This document shows, piece by piece, positions 6,872 to 13,402 of a stretch of DNA of 13,940 bases (positions are counted from its first letter, which is position 1; each line of letters opens with the position of its first letter). The position numbers and the translations under genes were made by a program. Where the stretch lies: positions 1-13,940 of the forward strand of contig CAJPNA010000016.1 of the NCBI GenBank assembly GCA_905371865.1. The letters are read 5' to 3'. The notes below the pieces were generated by a model. It made no database searches. It worked only from the letters and a program-made list of their open reading frames with translations, and was not told where the DNA came from. This stretch comes from an uncultured Carnobacterium sp. (GTDB lineage: Bacteria > Bacillota > Bacilli > Lactobacillales > Aerococcaceae).

Positions 6872-7330
6872 ATGGAAAAACAAGTTTTAATCAGATTTAT
6901 TTTTGACGAAACAACCATTGAAGATGGAAACGCAAATGTGTTTCCCGGAGTTGAATTGGACTCAGACACGAACGATTCAATTTATGAAATCGTACAGGAT
7001 GGACTAAACAATCCAAACACATATAAAGAGTTATTACAAAAAGTTGTGAAATATAACGTAAAACGATTCAAGAAACGTATAGAACCAATCTTAGCAGAAG
7101 ATTTGAATATTTATGACGTGTCAATCGTGGATGTTGAAATTCTTGATAATTGTGGATTTGGAGTGACTTGCCGTAGTAAAGTAGATGAGCACGAGCACGG
7201 AGAACGCTTTGCGTTCTGGTCAGACGCCATCGAAGTCCAAATTCCATGCAAATTTTTAGACGACCGTTTAACTGGTGATGATATTATCATGCATCTAACA
7301 GACGTCATGATTGAAGTAACATTCCAATAA
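6872..7330 (+). CDS. Hypothetical acidic protein, 152 aa
   Basis: The ATG at 6872 follows GAAAGGATG with suitable spacing and the frame ends TAA at 7328-7330. The protein starts MEKQVLIRFIFDETTIEDGN and is acidic, with beta-strand-like segments (VLIRFIF, VSIVDVEIL, MIEVTFQ) flanking a lysine-rich helix (VKYNVKRFKKRIEPIL). A histidine-acid cluster DEHEHGERF occurs near residue 108. No known domain is recognised. The gene stands alone between the divergent membrane-protein gene and a terminator shared with the 597-aa gene. No convincing -35 box was found on the plus strand upstream, so its promoter is uncertain; a TATAAC at about 6820-6825 is a weak candidate. Confidence 0.8.
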   Translation: MEKQVLIRFIFDETTIEDGNANVFPGVELDSDTNDSIYEIVQDGLNNPNTYKELLQKVVKYNVKRFKKRIEPILAEDLNIYDVSIVDVEILDNCGFGVTCRSKVDEHEHGERFAFWSDAIEVQIPCKFLDDRLTGDDIIMHLTDVMIEVTFQ

Positions 7331-7336
7331 AAGAAA

Positions 7337-7365
7337 AAGACTGGAGAATTTCTCCAGTCTTATTT
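7337..7365. terminator. Bidirectional terminator between convergent genes
   Basis: AAGACTGGAGA (7337-7347) pairs with TCTCCAGTCTT (7351-7361), flanked by T-rich sequence on one strand and A-rich sequence on the other. It serves the genes ending at 7330 (+) and 7365 (-). Confidence 0.9.
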
Positions 7366-9158
7366 TATTTCTCATCCAGTAAGCTTGTGAAACTATTCAC
7401 ACAGATACCAAAGTTTGAAAAATCGATTGAGTTCGCTTCTTTTTGGTTCACAATTGGAATTCCAGTAATCTTAGAAAATTCTACCAAGTCAAGCATAGAG
7501 CTTGCTTTACGTAAAACTAACGCAGATGCTTGTGATTGGTTCACTTCATCTGGTACACGACCACCAATCTTGAAGTTTGTTAAGATGAGCAAGTCATTCA
7601 TGTGCGTACCAAACGCAAATCCATTTGCAGCATCAATGTGATGTTTAGATGAAAAAATTATTTCTTTTGGTTCGATTGCTACATTTGAATTTCTCAAATC
7701 TGGAATATTCGTAGTACCAACAAACAATGTCACATCACAATCATTGTTACGGTATGGATTAATCGAGTACGTATGAGCGACATCGTCGTTCACTAACATC
7801 ATCTCAGCTGCCATACCAGCACTATTCGTACAAGTCATGTCACCACTATACTGAATGTCATATCGATTTGAATGACTGTAGTACCCAATGTGTTCTCTGT
7901 CGAATGTATCCACGTGTAAGTCCATGTCAGTATTTTTCGTCCAGTACATACCAATTTTACATGGTTTCGGAGCACGTATCACAGTGTACATTGGATATTG
8001 ACCAATGAAATTCTTCACAGACGTTGGCATTGCAATTGCAATGTTTTCTTTCTCAGCATCTGGTAAGTAAATCGTCACGTCTTTATCTTTGTAGCGACGA
8101 GCAATCTCATTGGTGATTTTCGTCAATTCCATCAACACTCTTGCATTATCTACATTCTCACCTATATTGGCTTTAATGAATGCACGACCATTACGTACAC
8201 GATAAATCTGAGCGTCACCATCTTCAATTAATAACTTCTCACGTAAGTAGTTTGAAATTTTAATAAGTTGATAGATGTTCACTTTCGTATAATCTGTATC
8301 TTTTTCAAGAACAGTTTCTGGTGTATGGTTGATACGAACTTTATCTGATAGACGTTTCATTCCGTTGACAATTGGACGTAATTCTGGAATGTATTTACGA
8401 AGCATTAACCACACTCGACGATTCGGTCTGAAATGTTGAGCGAGACTCTCAAGCGAACCACAGTTCGCTAAATAGTCGTTCACTAATTTCACAATTTTAG
8501 AACGTCGACTTGAATTTAATCGTAAACGAAACTCAAAATCTGATAGCTCTTCGTCCGATTTGACAAGCATTGATTTATCAGTAATCACATAATACAACTG
8601 TGTTACAAATAACTGTGAGTCATATATAGCACGGTTTTTACGTGTATTCAATACAATCGCTAATTCTCTGTTTGCGATAAGTCGTGTATTTACACCGTAA
8701 TGTTCTAAAGCGTCAGCAATCAAATCAACATCTTCGCTTGGAACTGCTAATGATTGTGAAATAAGTTGTTGTAATGCGTCACGAATTTCATCTTTCGTAG
8801 ACACTTGGATAATTGTTTTTAGTTCGCTTGTGAAAGAATTCACAACATACGATAGTACATCATTTGGAATTTGTTGTGTTTCATAATGAACATTACGGTC
8901 AAGTAAAAACTCACCAATCGTCAATTGTAGTCGTTCTTGCATCGAAGCGTAAAATGTTGAGTTCGCTGCTTGCATATCGAATCCATACAATTTATCCAAA
9001 ATGTCGAACGTCTCAGCATCTACGTTTGTGAATGGTTGCACAAGTACACCACGATTTAATAATTTTAGACCGTAATGCTCATGTGTGTTAGATAATTTAA
9101 CATTGTCAACTTCTTCAATTTGCTTCAAATATTTTGCTGTAATATAATTTAAGCTCAT
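7365..9158 (-). CDS. 597-aa protein with TerD-like C-terminal region
   Basis: The ATG at 9158 follows AAGGGGAA with good spacing. Residues 1-310 are mostly helical. The part at 240-310 (FRPNRRVWLMLRKYIPEL, then a KRLSDKVR and NIYQLIKISNYLREK pattern) resembles the helical core of the large proteins encoded beside ter (TerD) stress genes, such as the MXAN_6230/SCO0854 family. Residues 400-480 fit the C-terminal beta-domain of that family: DMDLHV (411-416), EHIGYY (422-427), YSGDMT (437-442) and an AGMAAEMML stretch (447-455), which parallel DxDL, hSGDxT and the GAxEF motif there. The RING-like domain of some members is absent. In TerD, conserved aspartates bind calcium; whether these do is unknown. 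The match is from memory of motif order and not from a search. The gene is the only one behind a structured leader and TGTACA promoter. The biochemical role of the family is not established. Confidence 0.5.
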   Translation of the reverse strand: MSLNYITAKYLKQIEEVDNVKLSNTHEHYGLKLLNRGVLVQPFTNVDAETFDILDKLYGFDMQAANSTFYASMQERLQLTIGEFLLDRNVHYETQQIPNDVLSYVVNSFTSELKTIIQVSTKDEIRDALQQLISQSLAVPSEDVDLIADALEHYGVNTRLIANRELAIVLNTRKNRAIYDSQLFVTQLYYVITDKSMLVKSDEELSDFEFRLRLNSSRRSKIVKLVNDYLANCGSLESLAQHFRPNRRVWLMLRKYIPELRPIVNGMKRLSDKVRINHTPETVLEKDTDYTKVNIYQLIKISNYLREKLLIEDGDAQIYRVRNGRAFIKANIGENVDNARVLMELTKITNEIARRYKDKDVTIYLPDAEKENIAIAMPTSVKNFIGQYPMYTVIRAPKPCKIGMYWTKNTDMDLHVDTFDREHIGYYSHSNRYDIQYSGDMTCTNSAGMAAEMMLVNDDVAHTYSINPYRNNDCDVTLFVGTTNIPDLRNSNVAIEPKEIIFSSKHHIDAANGFAFGTHMNDLLILTNFKIGGRVPDEVNQSQASALVLRKASSMLDLVEFSKITGIPIVNQKEANSIDFSNFGICVNSFTSLLDEK

Positions 9159-9336
9159 AATAATTCCCCTTTTTTGTTTTAAAATTTTTATGTATAAATA
9201 AAAAACACACCATCGCTAGTTGTAATAAATATCCCAAATCTTTAACTAAGGAACAACTTTATGCGTCGAGTGTGTCGGTTTAAAGTTACTAGACGTAGAC
9301 TCAATTTTAGTTTTAGGAACGTCTTATTGCAACTAT
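9159..9336 (-). promoter_or_regulatory. Switch-like structured 5' leader (candidate attenuator or riboswitch)
   Basis: The predicted transcript starts near 9336. Fold A: 9335-9324 pairs with 9228-9217 (AGTTGCAATAA with TTATTACAACT, one mismatch), closing over hairpins AGACGT/ACGTCT (9324-9319/9296-9291, which shares base 9324) and AACTTTA/TAAAGTT. Fold B: ACACAC (9275-9270), CGC (9265-9263) and AGTTG (9258-9254) pair with GTGTGT (9210-9205), GCG (9216-9214) and CAACT (9222-9218), followed by TTTTTTATTT, a terminator. Both folds compete for CAACT. The ribosome binding site lies beyond the T run. This is the layout of a transcription attenuator; the ligand, if any, is unknown. Alternatively it is a stand-alone RNA with that terminator as its 3' end. 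Confidence 0.5.
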
Positions 9337-9342
9337 ATATTT

Positions 9343-9371
9343 ATTATAACACGTTTTTAAGTCCGTGTACA
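9343..9371 (-). promoter_or_regulatory. TGTACA-type promoter of the leader and 597-aa gene
   Basis: On the minus strand TGTACA (9371-9366), 17-base spacer, TATAAT (9348-9343). It lies between the 28-bp inverted repeat and the structured leader. Confidence 0.75.
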
Positions 9372-9383
9372 TTAAAAATATTT

Positions 9384-9493
9384 CAAACACGTGCGTAAAA
9401 CAACGTATCTCAGAAAAGAATGCGATAAAAATAAACAAAAATTTAGGAGATGTTTTTTGGTGTTAGAGATACGTTGTTTTACGCACGTGTTTG
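9384..9493 (-). repeat. Perfect 28-bp inverted repeat with 54-nt loop
   Basis: Bases 9384-9411 are the exact reverse complement of 9466-9493. The repeat begins two bases after the stop of the last gene of the paralogue operon. As minus-strand RNA it makes a very stable hairpin, followed by AAATATTTTTAA, so it may act as terminator, 3' stabiliser or RNase III substrate. The 54-nt loop is far longer than a normal terminator loop. On the plus strand the loop holds AGGAGA (9445-9450) and a TTG (9457) opening a 13-codon frame, probably fortuitous. Confidence 0.85.
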
Positions 9494-9494
9494 T

Positions 9495-10208
9495 TTAATA
9501 ACTTCTAGCAAATTCTAACATATTGCTAAAATCAGTAGTGACTTGTTTAGCTTTTTTAAGTGTTAAACTGTCGTACTCAACACTCAAACCGACATACAGA
9601 ATCATATCAATGTATCCACGATATCCACTCTCAGTTTCAATTTCAAACCCCACATTTTTCGGTAGTTCATAGATTCGAATTGATGATGCGTCAATTCGAA
9701 TACGGTCAGTCCAAGCTCGAAATTGAATTGTCATTGAATATTCTTTTTGCTCGAAAACACCACCACCATTAACGCCATAACGACTATCGCTGTCCTTGTT
9801 ATATTCGAAAGATACAGAAGATGGTCTGTCGTTATTAGCACAATGGAATTTTAAGTCTGTGATTTTAATTGGAGAAATAAACGGTTTACCCATATGTGAA
9901 ATCTCCATCTGTAACACTGCACTTACAACGAATGCTAGAAAATCGATTTTCGACTCAATCGCTTCTAATCTATTTTTGAATTTATCCACAAAAATACTAG
10001 TAGACATCTTAAATGAATTGGCATCTACAATAACGACCGACTCGTCTTGTAAGCTTACGACACGTAAGTTGATAGCTCGACTATTACCGTCATTCTTGAT
10101 ACGATAATCTAGAGTTAGTTGCTTCTTATTCAATTTATCATCTAATGATTGGATTTTAGTTTCCAATGATTTATTAGATAGAAAACTCCAATTTTCGTTT
10201 ATTGTCAT
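9495..10208 (-). CDS. Tandem paralogue 4 (unknown function), 237 aa
   Basis: Last gene of the operon. The longest frame opens at TTG 10238 (ATG also at 10226), but the ATG at 10208 is preferred: it aligns with the starts of the paralogues (MTINENWSF against MITKNWDW and MIIENYPW) and has AAGGT upstream, though with long spacing. Shared with paralogues 1 and 2 are the helix KFKNRLEAIESKIDFLAFVV, then LKFHC, a VSFEY strand and a glycine-rich GVNGGGVFEQ corresponding to AFGGGVFNY in paralogue 2. A late ELPK motif and a helical C-terminus close the match. No catalytic residues, signal peptide or membrane segments are seen. The family looks like a mixed alpha/beta soluble domain with an amphipathic central helix. 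The function is unknown. The stop is followed at once by the perfect inverted repeat. Confidence 0.85.
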   Translation of the reverse strand: MTINENWSFLSNKSLETKIQSLDDKLNKKQLTLDYRIKNDGNSRAINLRVVSLQDESVVIVDANSFKMSTSIFVDKFKNRLEAIESKIDFLAFVVSAVLQMEISHMGKPFISPIKITDLKFHCANNDRPSSVSFEYNKDSDSRYGVNGGGVFEQKEYSMTIQFRAWTDRIRIDASSIRIYELPKNVGFEIETESGYRGYIDMILYVGLSVEYDSLTLKKAKQVTTDFSNMLEFARSY

Positions 10209-10260
10209 TGTTTCACTTACCTTCATGAAATGTTTCAATTATCAATATATCATTAATTAT

Positions 10261-10980
10261 TTAATATTCTTTAATCATTTTATAAACGTCAGACACGTTT
10301 CTGATAATTTTACGTACCTTTCTCACATGTTCAGCTACAGTACCGTCAAAGTGTTTGCGAACTACAATGTCAATATCAAATTCAAAGTCATTCGGTAAAT
10401 AATCATTATAATTCCTTACCTCACGTTGTGGTAATATTTCCACAGTTACATCCTCGTGGATTCCACTCATATCCAACGAACTTGTTTTTACTTCTAAACT
10501 ACCAATGTATAATTGCATGTCAACACCTCTCTTATCTGAGTTGATGGTGAACGAACAGTCTCCAATCTCATTACCATTTTCATCTGTGATATCCACTGTA
10601 ATACAACGTTGACTTGAGATTCCACCAGATAATGTCGCTTGTGTGAAGTTGATATGTTTCTTTTTGTTCCTAATAGCTAGAACTTTCGTTACAAATACCA
10701 TCAATTCAGCTGCGTCGAATAACTCATGGAACGCAAATGGAAATTCTGTCCATAAATCGACGTGCGATGCATCATCAATTGCACTAAACTCATAATCATA
10801 AAGTATTGATACATTGTTTTTATCATCAGAGATTGTGAAATAAAACACATACGGTTCGTTTTTACGAGTACTTGAAGTTACATTCAATTTTAATCCATGT
10901 GTTGATAACATTGCTTCGATGTCTCTGTATTCCTTAATTAAATTTTTGTCTAATGATTCAATTAATTCTTTTTCATTCAT
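10261..10980 (-). CDS. Tandem paralogue 3 (most diverged), 239 aa
   Basis: The ATG at 10980 follows AAGGATTG. It shares the layout of its neighbours but with little sequence left: an N-terminal AMLSTHGLKLNV matching NATLSNHGLHLDF of paralogue 2, a central helix AAELMVFVTKVLAI matching the EFLAFVVESV helix, and a late LPNDFEFDIDI matching LPKELELQLNL. It carries extra segments not present in the others, for example an ITDENGNEIGDCSFTI stretch. It is hydrophilic, without membrane segments or known motifs. It lies between paralogues 2 and 4 with gaps of 40 and about 52 bases, so it is part of the same transcript. Its divergence suggests an old duplication and possibly a different partner or target. 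Confidence 0.85.
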   Translation of the reverse strand: MNEKELIESLDKNLIKEYRDIEAMLSTHGLKLNVTSSTRKNEPYVFYFTISDDKNNVSILYDYEFSAIDDASHVDLWTEFPFAFHELFDAAELMVFVTKVLAIRNKKKHINFTQATLSGGISSQRCITVDITDENGNEIGDCSFTINSDKRGVDMQLYIGSLEVKTSSLDMSGIHEDVTVEILPQREVRNYNDYLPNDFEFDIDIVVRKHFDGTVAEHVRKVRKIIRNVSDVYKMIKEY

Positions 10981-11020
10981 AGACTACAATCCTTTCTAAT
11001 TAATTTAACAACTTCTAATA

Positions 11021-11695
11021 CTATAATTTTTCCAAGTAACGAATCGCTTCTTTAAAATCTTTCACTAAATCATTGGCACTATCAATTGTCATATGTTCAT
11101 ATTCTTTATTCAGTGTTCCTTTCACTGTCAAAGTATCAAAACCATCGATACTGTCTAGATTTAATTGCAATTCGAGTTCTTTCGGTAAATCCGAAATATC
11201 CACACATGTACTTTCTGTGTCCAAATCCTCGATACAAAGAATCAATTCTGTAGAGTTGTTCAATTTACAGTAATTGAACACTCCACCGCCGAAAGCGTAA
11301 ATACCTCGTTCGAACTCGAATGTCACTTCACCATCATCGGTTTTACGACTACACTTGAATCTCAAGTTTCCAACTAGTAAATATTCATCTAATTCTTTCA
11401 GCTTAGAAACAGATTCAACCACGAATGCTAAAAACTCGACACGATTTGCGATGATGCGTAGTCGATTTTTCATTTTATTTTCAAATGATTTTGTATCAGT
11501 ATTGATTAACTCATCGTCAACGATAAAAATATCATTATCGTAATTACTGACGACTTTCATCGTCGCATTGCGACGTTTAGTGTCGTCCATTGAAAAATCA
11601 AGATGTAATCCATGATTTGATAATGTTGCGTTTACTACCATAATATCATTAATGATTTCGGTGCTTGTGACCCATGGATAATTTTCGATAATCAT
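11021..11695 (-). CDS. Tandem paralogue 2 (unknown function), 224 aa
   Basis: The ATG at 11695 is preceded by GGTGGT. It is the closest relative of paralogue 1: shared features in order are an aromatic N-terminus (ENYPW), NDI...LSNHGLHLDF, VVSNYD, KMKNRLRIIANRVEFLAFVVES, DEYLL...LRFKC, EVTFEFERG, a GGGVF loop, DLPKELEL, GTLNKEYE and the C-terminal LVKDFKEAIRYLEKL helix. The pattern suggests a beta-sandwich-like body with two amphipathic helices, soluble and cytoplasmic. Nothing identifies a catalytic site. The gap to paralogue 1 is 24 bases. No member of this family is known to me by name. Confidence 0.9.
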   Translation of the reverse strand: MIIENYPWVTSTEIINDIMVVNATLSNHGLHLDFSMDDTKRRNATMKVVSNYDNDIFIVDDELINTDTKSFENKMKNRLRIIANRVEFLAFVVESVSKLKELDEYLLVGNLRFKCSRKTDDGEVTFEFERGIYAFGGGVFNYCKLNNSTELILCIEDLDTESTCVDISDLPKELELQLNLDSIDGFDTLTVKGTLNKEYEHMTIDSANDLVKDFKEAIRYLEKL

Positions 11696-11719
11696 ATCTT
11701 ACTACCACCATTTCTTATA

Positions 11720-12400
11720 TTATTTTAATTTATTCAAGTAATTTATCATTTCATTAAAGTCTTCCACTAAAGCGTGTTTGTCACTAGTTGCAAGACTCTC
11801 ATAAGTCTTACGTAATGTTCCACTGACAGTTGATGTAACGTAACCACTATCATTATAAACACTAATGTCCAACGATAAGTCATGTGGTAAATTCGATATA
11901 TTCAATAATGATGGACATTCGATAGCAATACCACGACTACCAACTACAATACTAGCACCATCGACAGCTTGATTGTGTTTGAAATATCCACTACCTTCAA
12001 TGCTAAAACCTTTACTAAAATTAAAGTCTACACCAGCATCATCACAGTCGTAGTGACAAACAAATCGCAATCCGTAGAATAATAAACGTTCGTCTGAGTT
12101 TTTGAGATTTAGAATCGAATCGTGTACGAATGCAATGAACTCAAATCGTTTTGCAATAATTTGTAGTCTAGTTTTTAGCTTATCAGACCATAATAACAGA
12201 TGAGTGTGAATAAATCCTGAGTCTTTAATTGTAATAGTACTATCTATCTTACTAACAACTTGTAACGCTACAATCGATTCACTAACTTCACTTGTATACC
12301 AATCAAGCATTAATCCATAATTTGACAATTTATTATCCAAATTAATAATATCATTCACCAATACTTCTTCGTTAATCCAATCCCAGTTTTTAGTAATCAT
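11720..12400 (-). CDS. Tandem paralogue 1 (unknown function), 226 aa
   Basis: The ATG at 12400 follows GGTGA with about 7-base spacing. The order of conserved blocks is the same as in paralogue 2: KNWDW, NDI...LSNYGLMLDW, QVVSKID, KLKTRLQIIAKRFEFIAFVHDS, DERLLFYGLRFVCHY, VDFNFSKG, GSGYFKH, NLPHDLSLDI, GTLRKTYE and LVEDFNEMINYLNKLK. Identity between the two is clear by eye along the whole length, well above chance. It is soluble, with no signal peptide. It is the first of four tandem copies, directly downstream (22 bases) of the DUF4313-like gene. Candidate roles would be a family of binding or decoy proteins diversified for different partners, but nothing in the sequence shows the target. Confidence 0.9.
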   Translation of the reverse strand: MITKNWDWINEEVLVNDIINLDNKLSNYGLMLDWYTSEVSESIVALQVVSKIDSTITIKDSGFIHTHLLLWSDKLKTRLQIIAKRFEFIAFVHDSILNLKNSDERLLFYGLRFVCHYDCDDAGVDFNFSKGFSIEGSGYFKHNQAVDGASIVVGSRGIAIECPSLLNISNLPHDLSLDISVYNDSGYVTSTVSGTLRKTYESLATSDKHALVEDFNEMINYLNKLK

Positions 12401-12422
12401 CTTATATCACCATTTCTTTTGA

Positions 12423-12758
12423 TTATTTAACATTTTCTTGAATGTAATTTTTGAACTCCTTGGTTGGAGCATAGAACAAAATTCCGATAAATCCAGACGG
12501 AACAACAAATGTTGGTTCACCAACAATCAAACCGTTATCGAACAACAATTTTGCATAGTACATTTCATCTGTTCGGATTTGAACAAATTCATCTCCATTT
12601 ACGTCAGACTTCGTTACGTCACCATGATTTGTTGTGATAATCGCTGGGAATTCATCGTCTGACTCGCCCATCAAAATCGCAATGAAATCACTCGTAGTAT
12701 ATCGTGAGAATGTTAAGTTGTATTGTTCACCTCTGAATGTAACATTTTCTAATTTCAT
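12423..12758 (-). CDS. DUF4313-like small protein, 111 aa
   Basis: The start is placed at the ATG at 12758, 9 bases after GGAG; an in-frame TTG at 12773 lies upstream of that site. The protein opens MKLENVTFRGEQYNLTFSRY and continues with an IAILMG strand, a DEFPAIITTNH segment, DEFVQIRTDEMYYAKLLFDNGLI and a closing VPSGFIGILFY. This order (short strand and -Y-L-, then an acidic turn before the EFV(Q/K)I block, then a 'sGfv' strand) is what I recall of DUF4313 proteins of mobile elements of Gram-positive bacteria, whose function is unknown. The assignment is from memory and should be taken as provisional. It heads the five-gene operon and so may be the first product made, after a leader of roughly 380 nt if transcription begins at the 13147 promoter. 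Confidence 0.7.
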   Translation of the reverse strand: MKLENVTFRGEQYNLTFSRYTTSDFIAILMGESDDEFPAIITTNHGDVTKSDVNGDEFVQIRTDEMYYAKLLFDNGLIVGEPTFVVPSGFIGILFYAPTKEFKNYIQENVK

Positions 12759-12794
12759 GATAATAGTCTCCAATTCTTTGTTTTTACTTTCATC

Positions 12795-12823
12795 ATTATA
12801 CTAAAATCGACGTTCGATACTAC
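12795..12823 (-). promoter_or_regulatory. Possible proximal promoter of the paralogue operon
   Basis: TATAAT on the minus strand (12800-12795) has only GTAGTA at the -35 spacing (12823-12818). A weak or activator-dependent promoter is possible; the alternative start is the promoter at 13147-13174. Confidence 0.35.
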
Positions 12824-12852
12824 TTGAGTTGCGCGAACAACTCAAGATTTTT
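12823..12852 (+). terminator. Terminator-like hairpin pointing along the plus strand
   Basis: CTTGAGTTG (12823-12831) pairs perfectly with CAACTCAAG (12838-12846) around CGCGAA and is followed by ATTTTTGTTG on the plus strand. No plus-strand gene lies upstream, so it would only stop antisense transcription through the operon. On the minus strand there is no T run, so in the leader it would be a plain 9-bp hairpin or a protein-binding dyad. Confidence 0.5.
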
Positions 12853-12984
12853 GTTGTGTTAGTTGTGTGTCGTAAAACTATCTCCAACAGAAAGGATTTC
12901 TAATTTTGTTCTTCAATGATTTTTACTTTATGCATAAAACATCAAACGCTGATTTTAATATAATGATACTATGTGAGTAATTCT

Positions 12985-13125
12985 CTCGCTACATTGAAGT
13001 GAGCGACATTAACAAATAAATAGTCTCGGTTTTAGTGGAGTATAACCAAAAATAGTTGTCTTAGCTACTTTATTGTCTATCTCGATTTTAGAACAACAAC
13101 ATGTCGCCCACTTCAATATAGCGAG
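12985..13125 (-). ncRNA. Long-stem structured leader RNA
   Basis: Bases 12985-13009 pair with 13101-13125 (25 positions, two mismatches) and enclose a 91-nt loop. In the loop, minus-strand GACAATAAAGTAG pairs with CTATTTATTTGTT (11 of 13), and TTTTTGG pairs with CCAcTAAAA to make a terminal hairpin. The element begins about 15 nt after the start expected from the TGTACT promoter at 13147-13174, so it is the first thing transcribed. It contains no convincing reading frame. It fills most of the 435-base gap between the 47-aa and DUF4313-like genes. It may be a cis-acting leader of the paralogue operon or a separate small RNA; strand choice rests on the promoter. Confidence 0.5.
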
Positions 13126-13146
13126 TATTTTACCATCACATTTATT

Positions 13147-13174
13147 AGTATATCACATTCTCAAACTGAGTACA
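13147..13174 (-). promoter_or_regulatory. TGTACT-type promoter upstream of the structured leader
   Basis: On the minus strand TGTACT (13174-13169), 16-base spacer, TATACT (13152-13147). GTCTGTAC around the -35 box matches the promoters at 2699 and 4975. Confidence 0.55.
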
Positions 13175-13193
13175 GACATAAATTGAAAATTTT

Positions 13194-13337
13194 TTAAAAA
13201 TCCTTCGATTTATGTTTTTGTTTACGATTATACGTCTTCTTTGATGGCTTCACGTGCCCACCTTTTCGTCTAAGGTGTAACAATAATTGTAACTCATCGT
13301 CAGTATATTTAATTTTTCGATTTGGTTTGAATTTCAT
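13194..13337 (-). CDS. Small basic protein, 47 aa
   Basis: A 48-codon frame from ATG at 13337 to TAA at 13194, with GAGGTG seven bases upstream. It starts MKFKPNRKIKYTDDELQLLL and is strongly basic. The second half, with GGHVKP then KKTYNRKQKHKSKD, resembles the basic tails of many short phage proteins, and distantly the K-S-Y-x-R-K-x-K-H motif of the ribosome-rescue factor ArfA. The likeness covers only about 12 residues, so no function is claimed; binding to nucleic acid or ribosome would fit the charge. It follows the broken two-TM gene by 65 bases, on the same strand and probably on the same transcript. Confidence 0.7.
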   Translation of the reverse strand: MKFKPNRKIKYTDDELQLLLHLRRKGGHVKPSKKTYNRKQKHKSKDF

Positions 13338-13402
13338 ATTTTACACCTCACTTGTTTTATGCGCGATACCATCGCAACGTTGTTGTGTTATGACCACACG
13401 GT

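Noticed and set aside
9457..9498. 13-codon plus-strand frame inside the 28-bp inverted repeat, with AGGAGA upstream
   Set aside because: No plus-strand promoter is evident, the frame is very short and its sequence is dictated by the repeat arm.
12906..12980. 24-aa plus-strand frame starting at TTG with AAAGGA upstream
   Set aside because: It is too short, has no promoter and lies antisense to the operon leader; the site is probably chance.
9384..13125. The two long inverted repeats as matching ends of a transposon around the paralogue operon
   Set aside because: Their sequences are unrelated, no transposase lies between them and no target duplication is seen.
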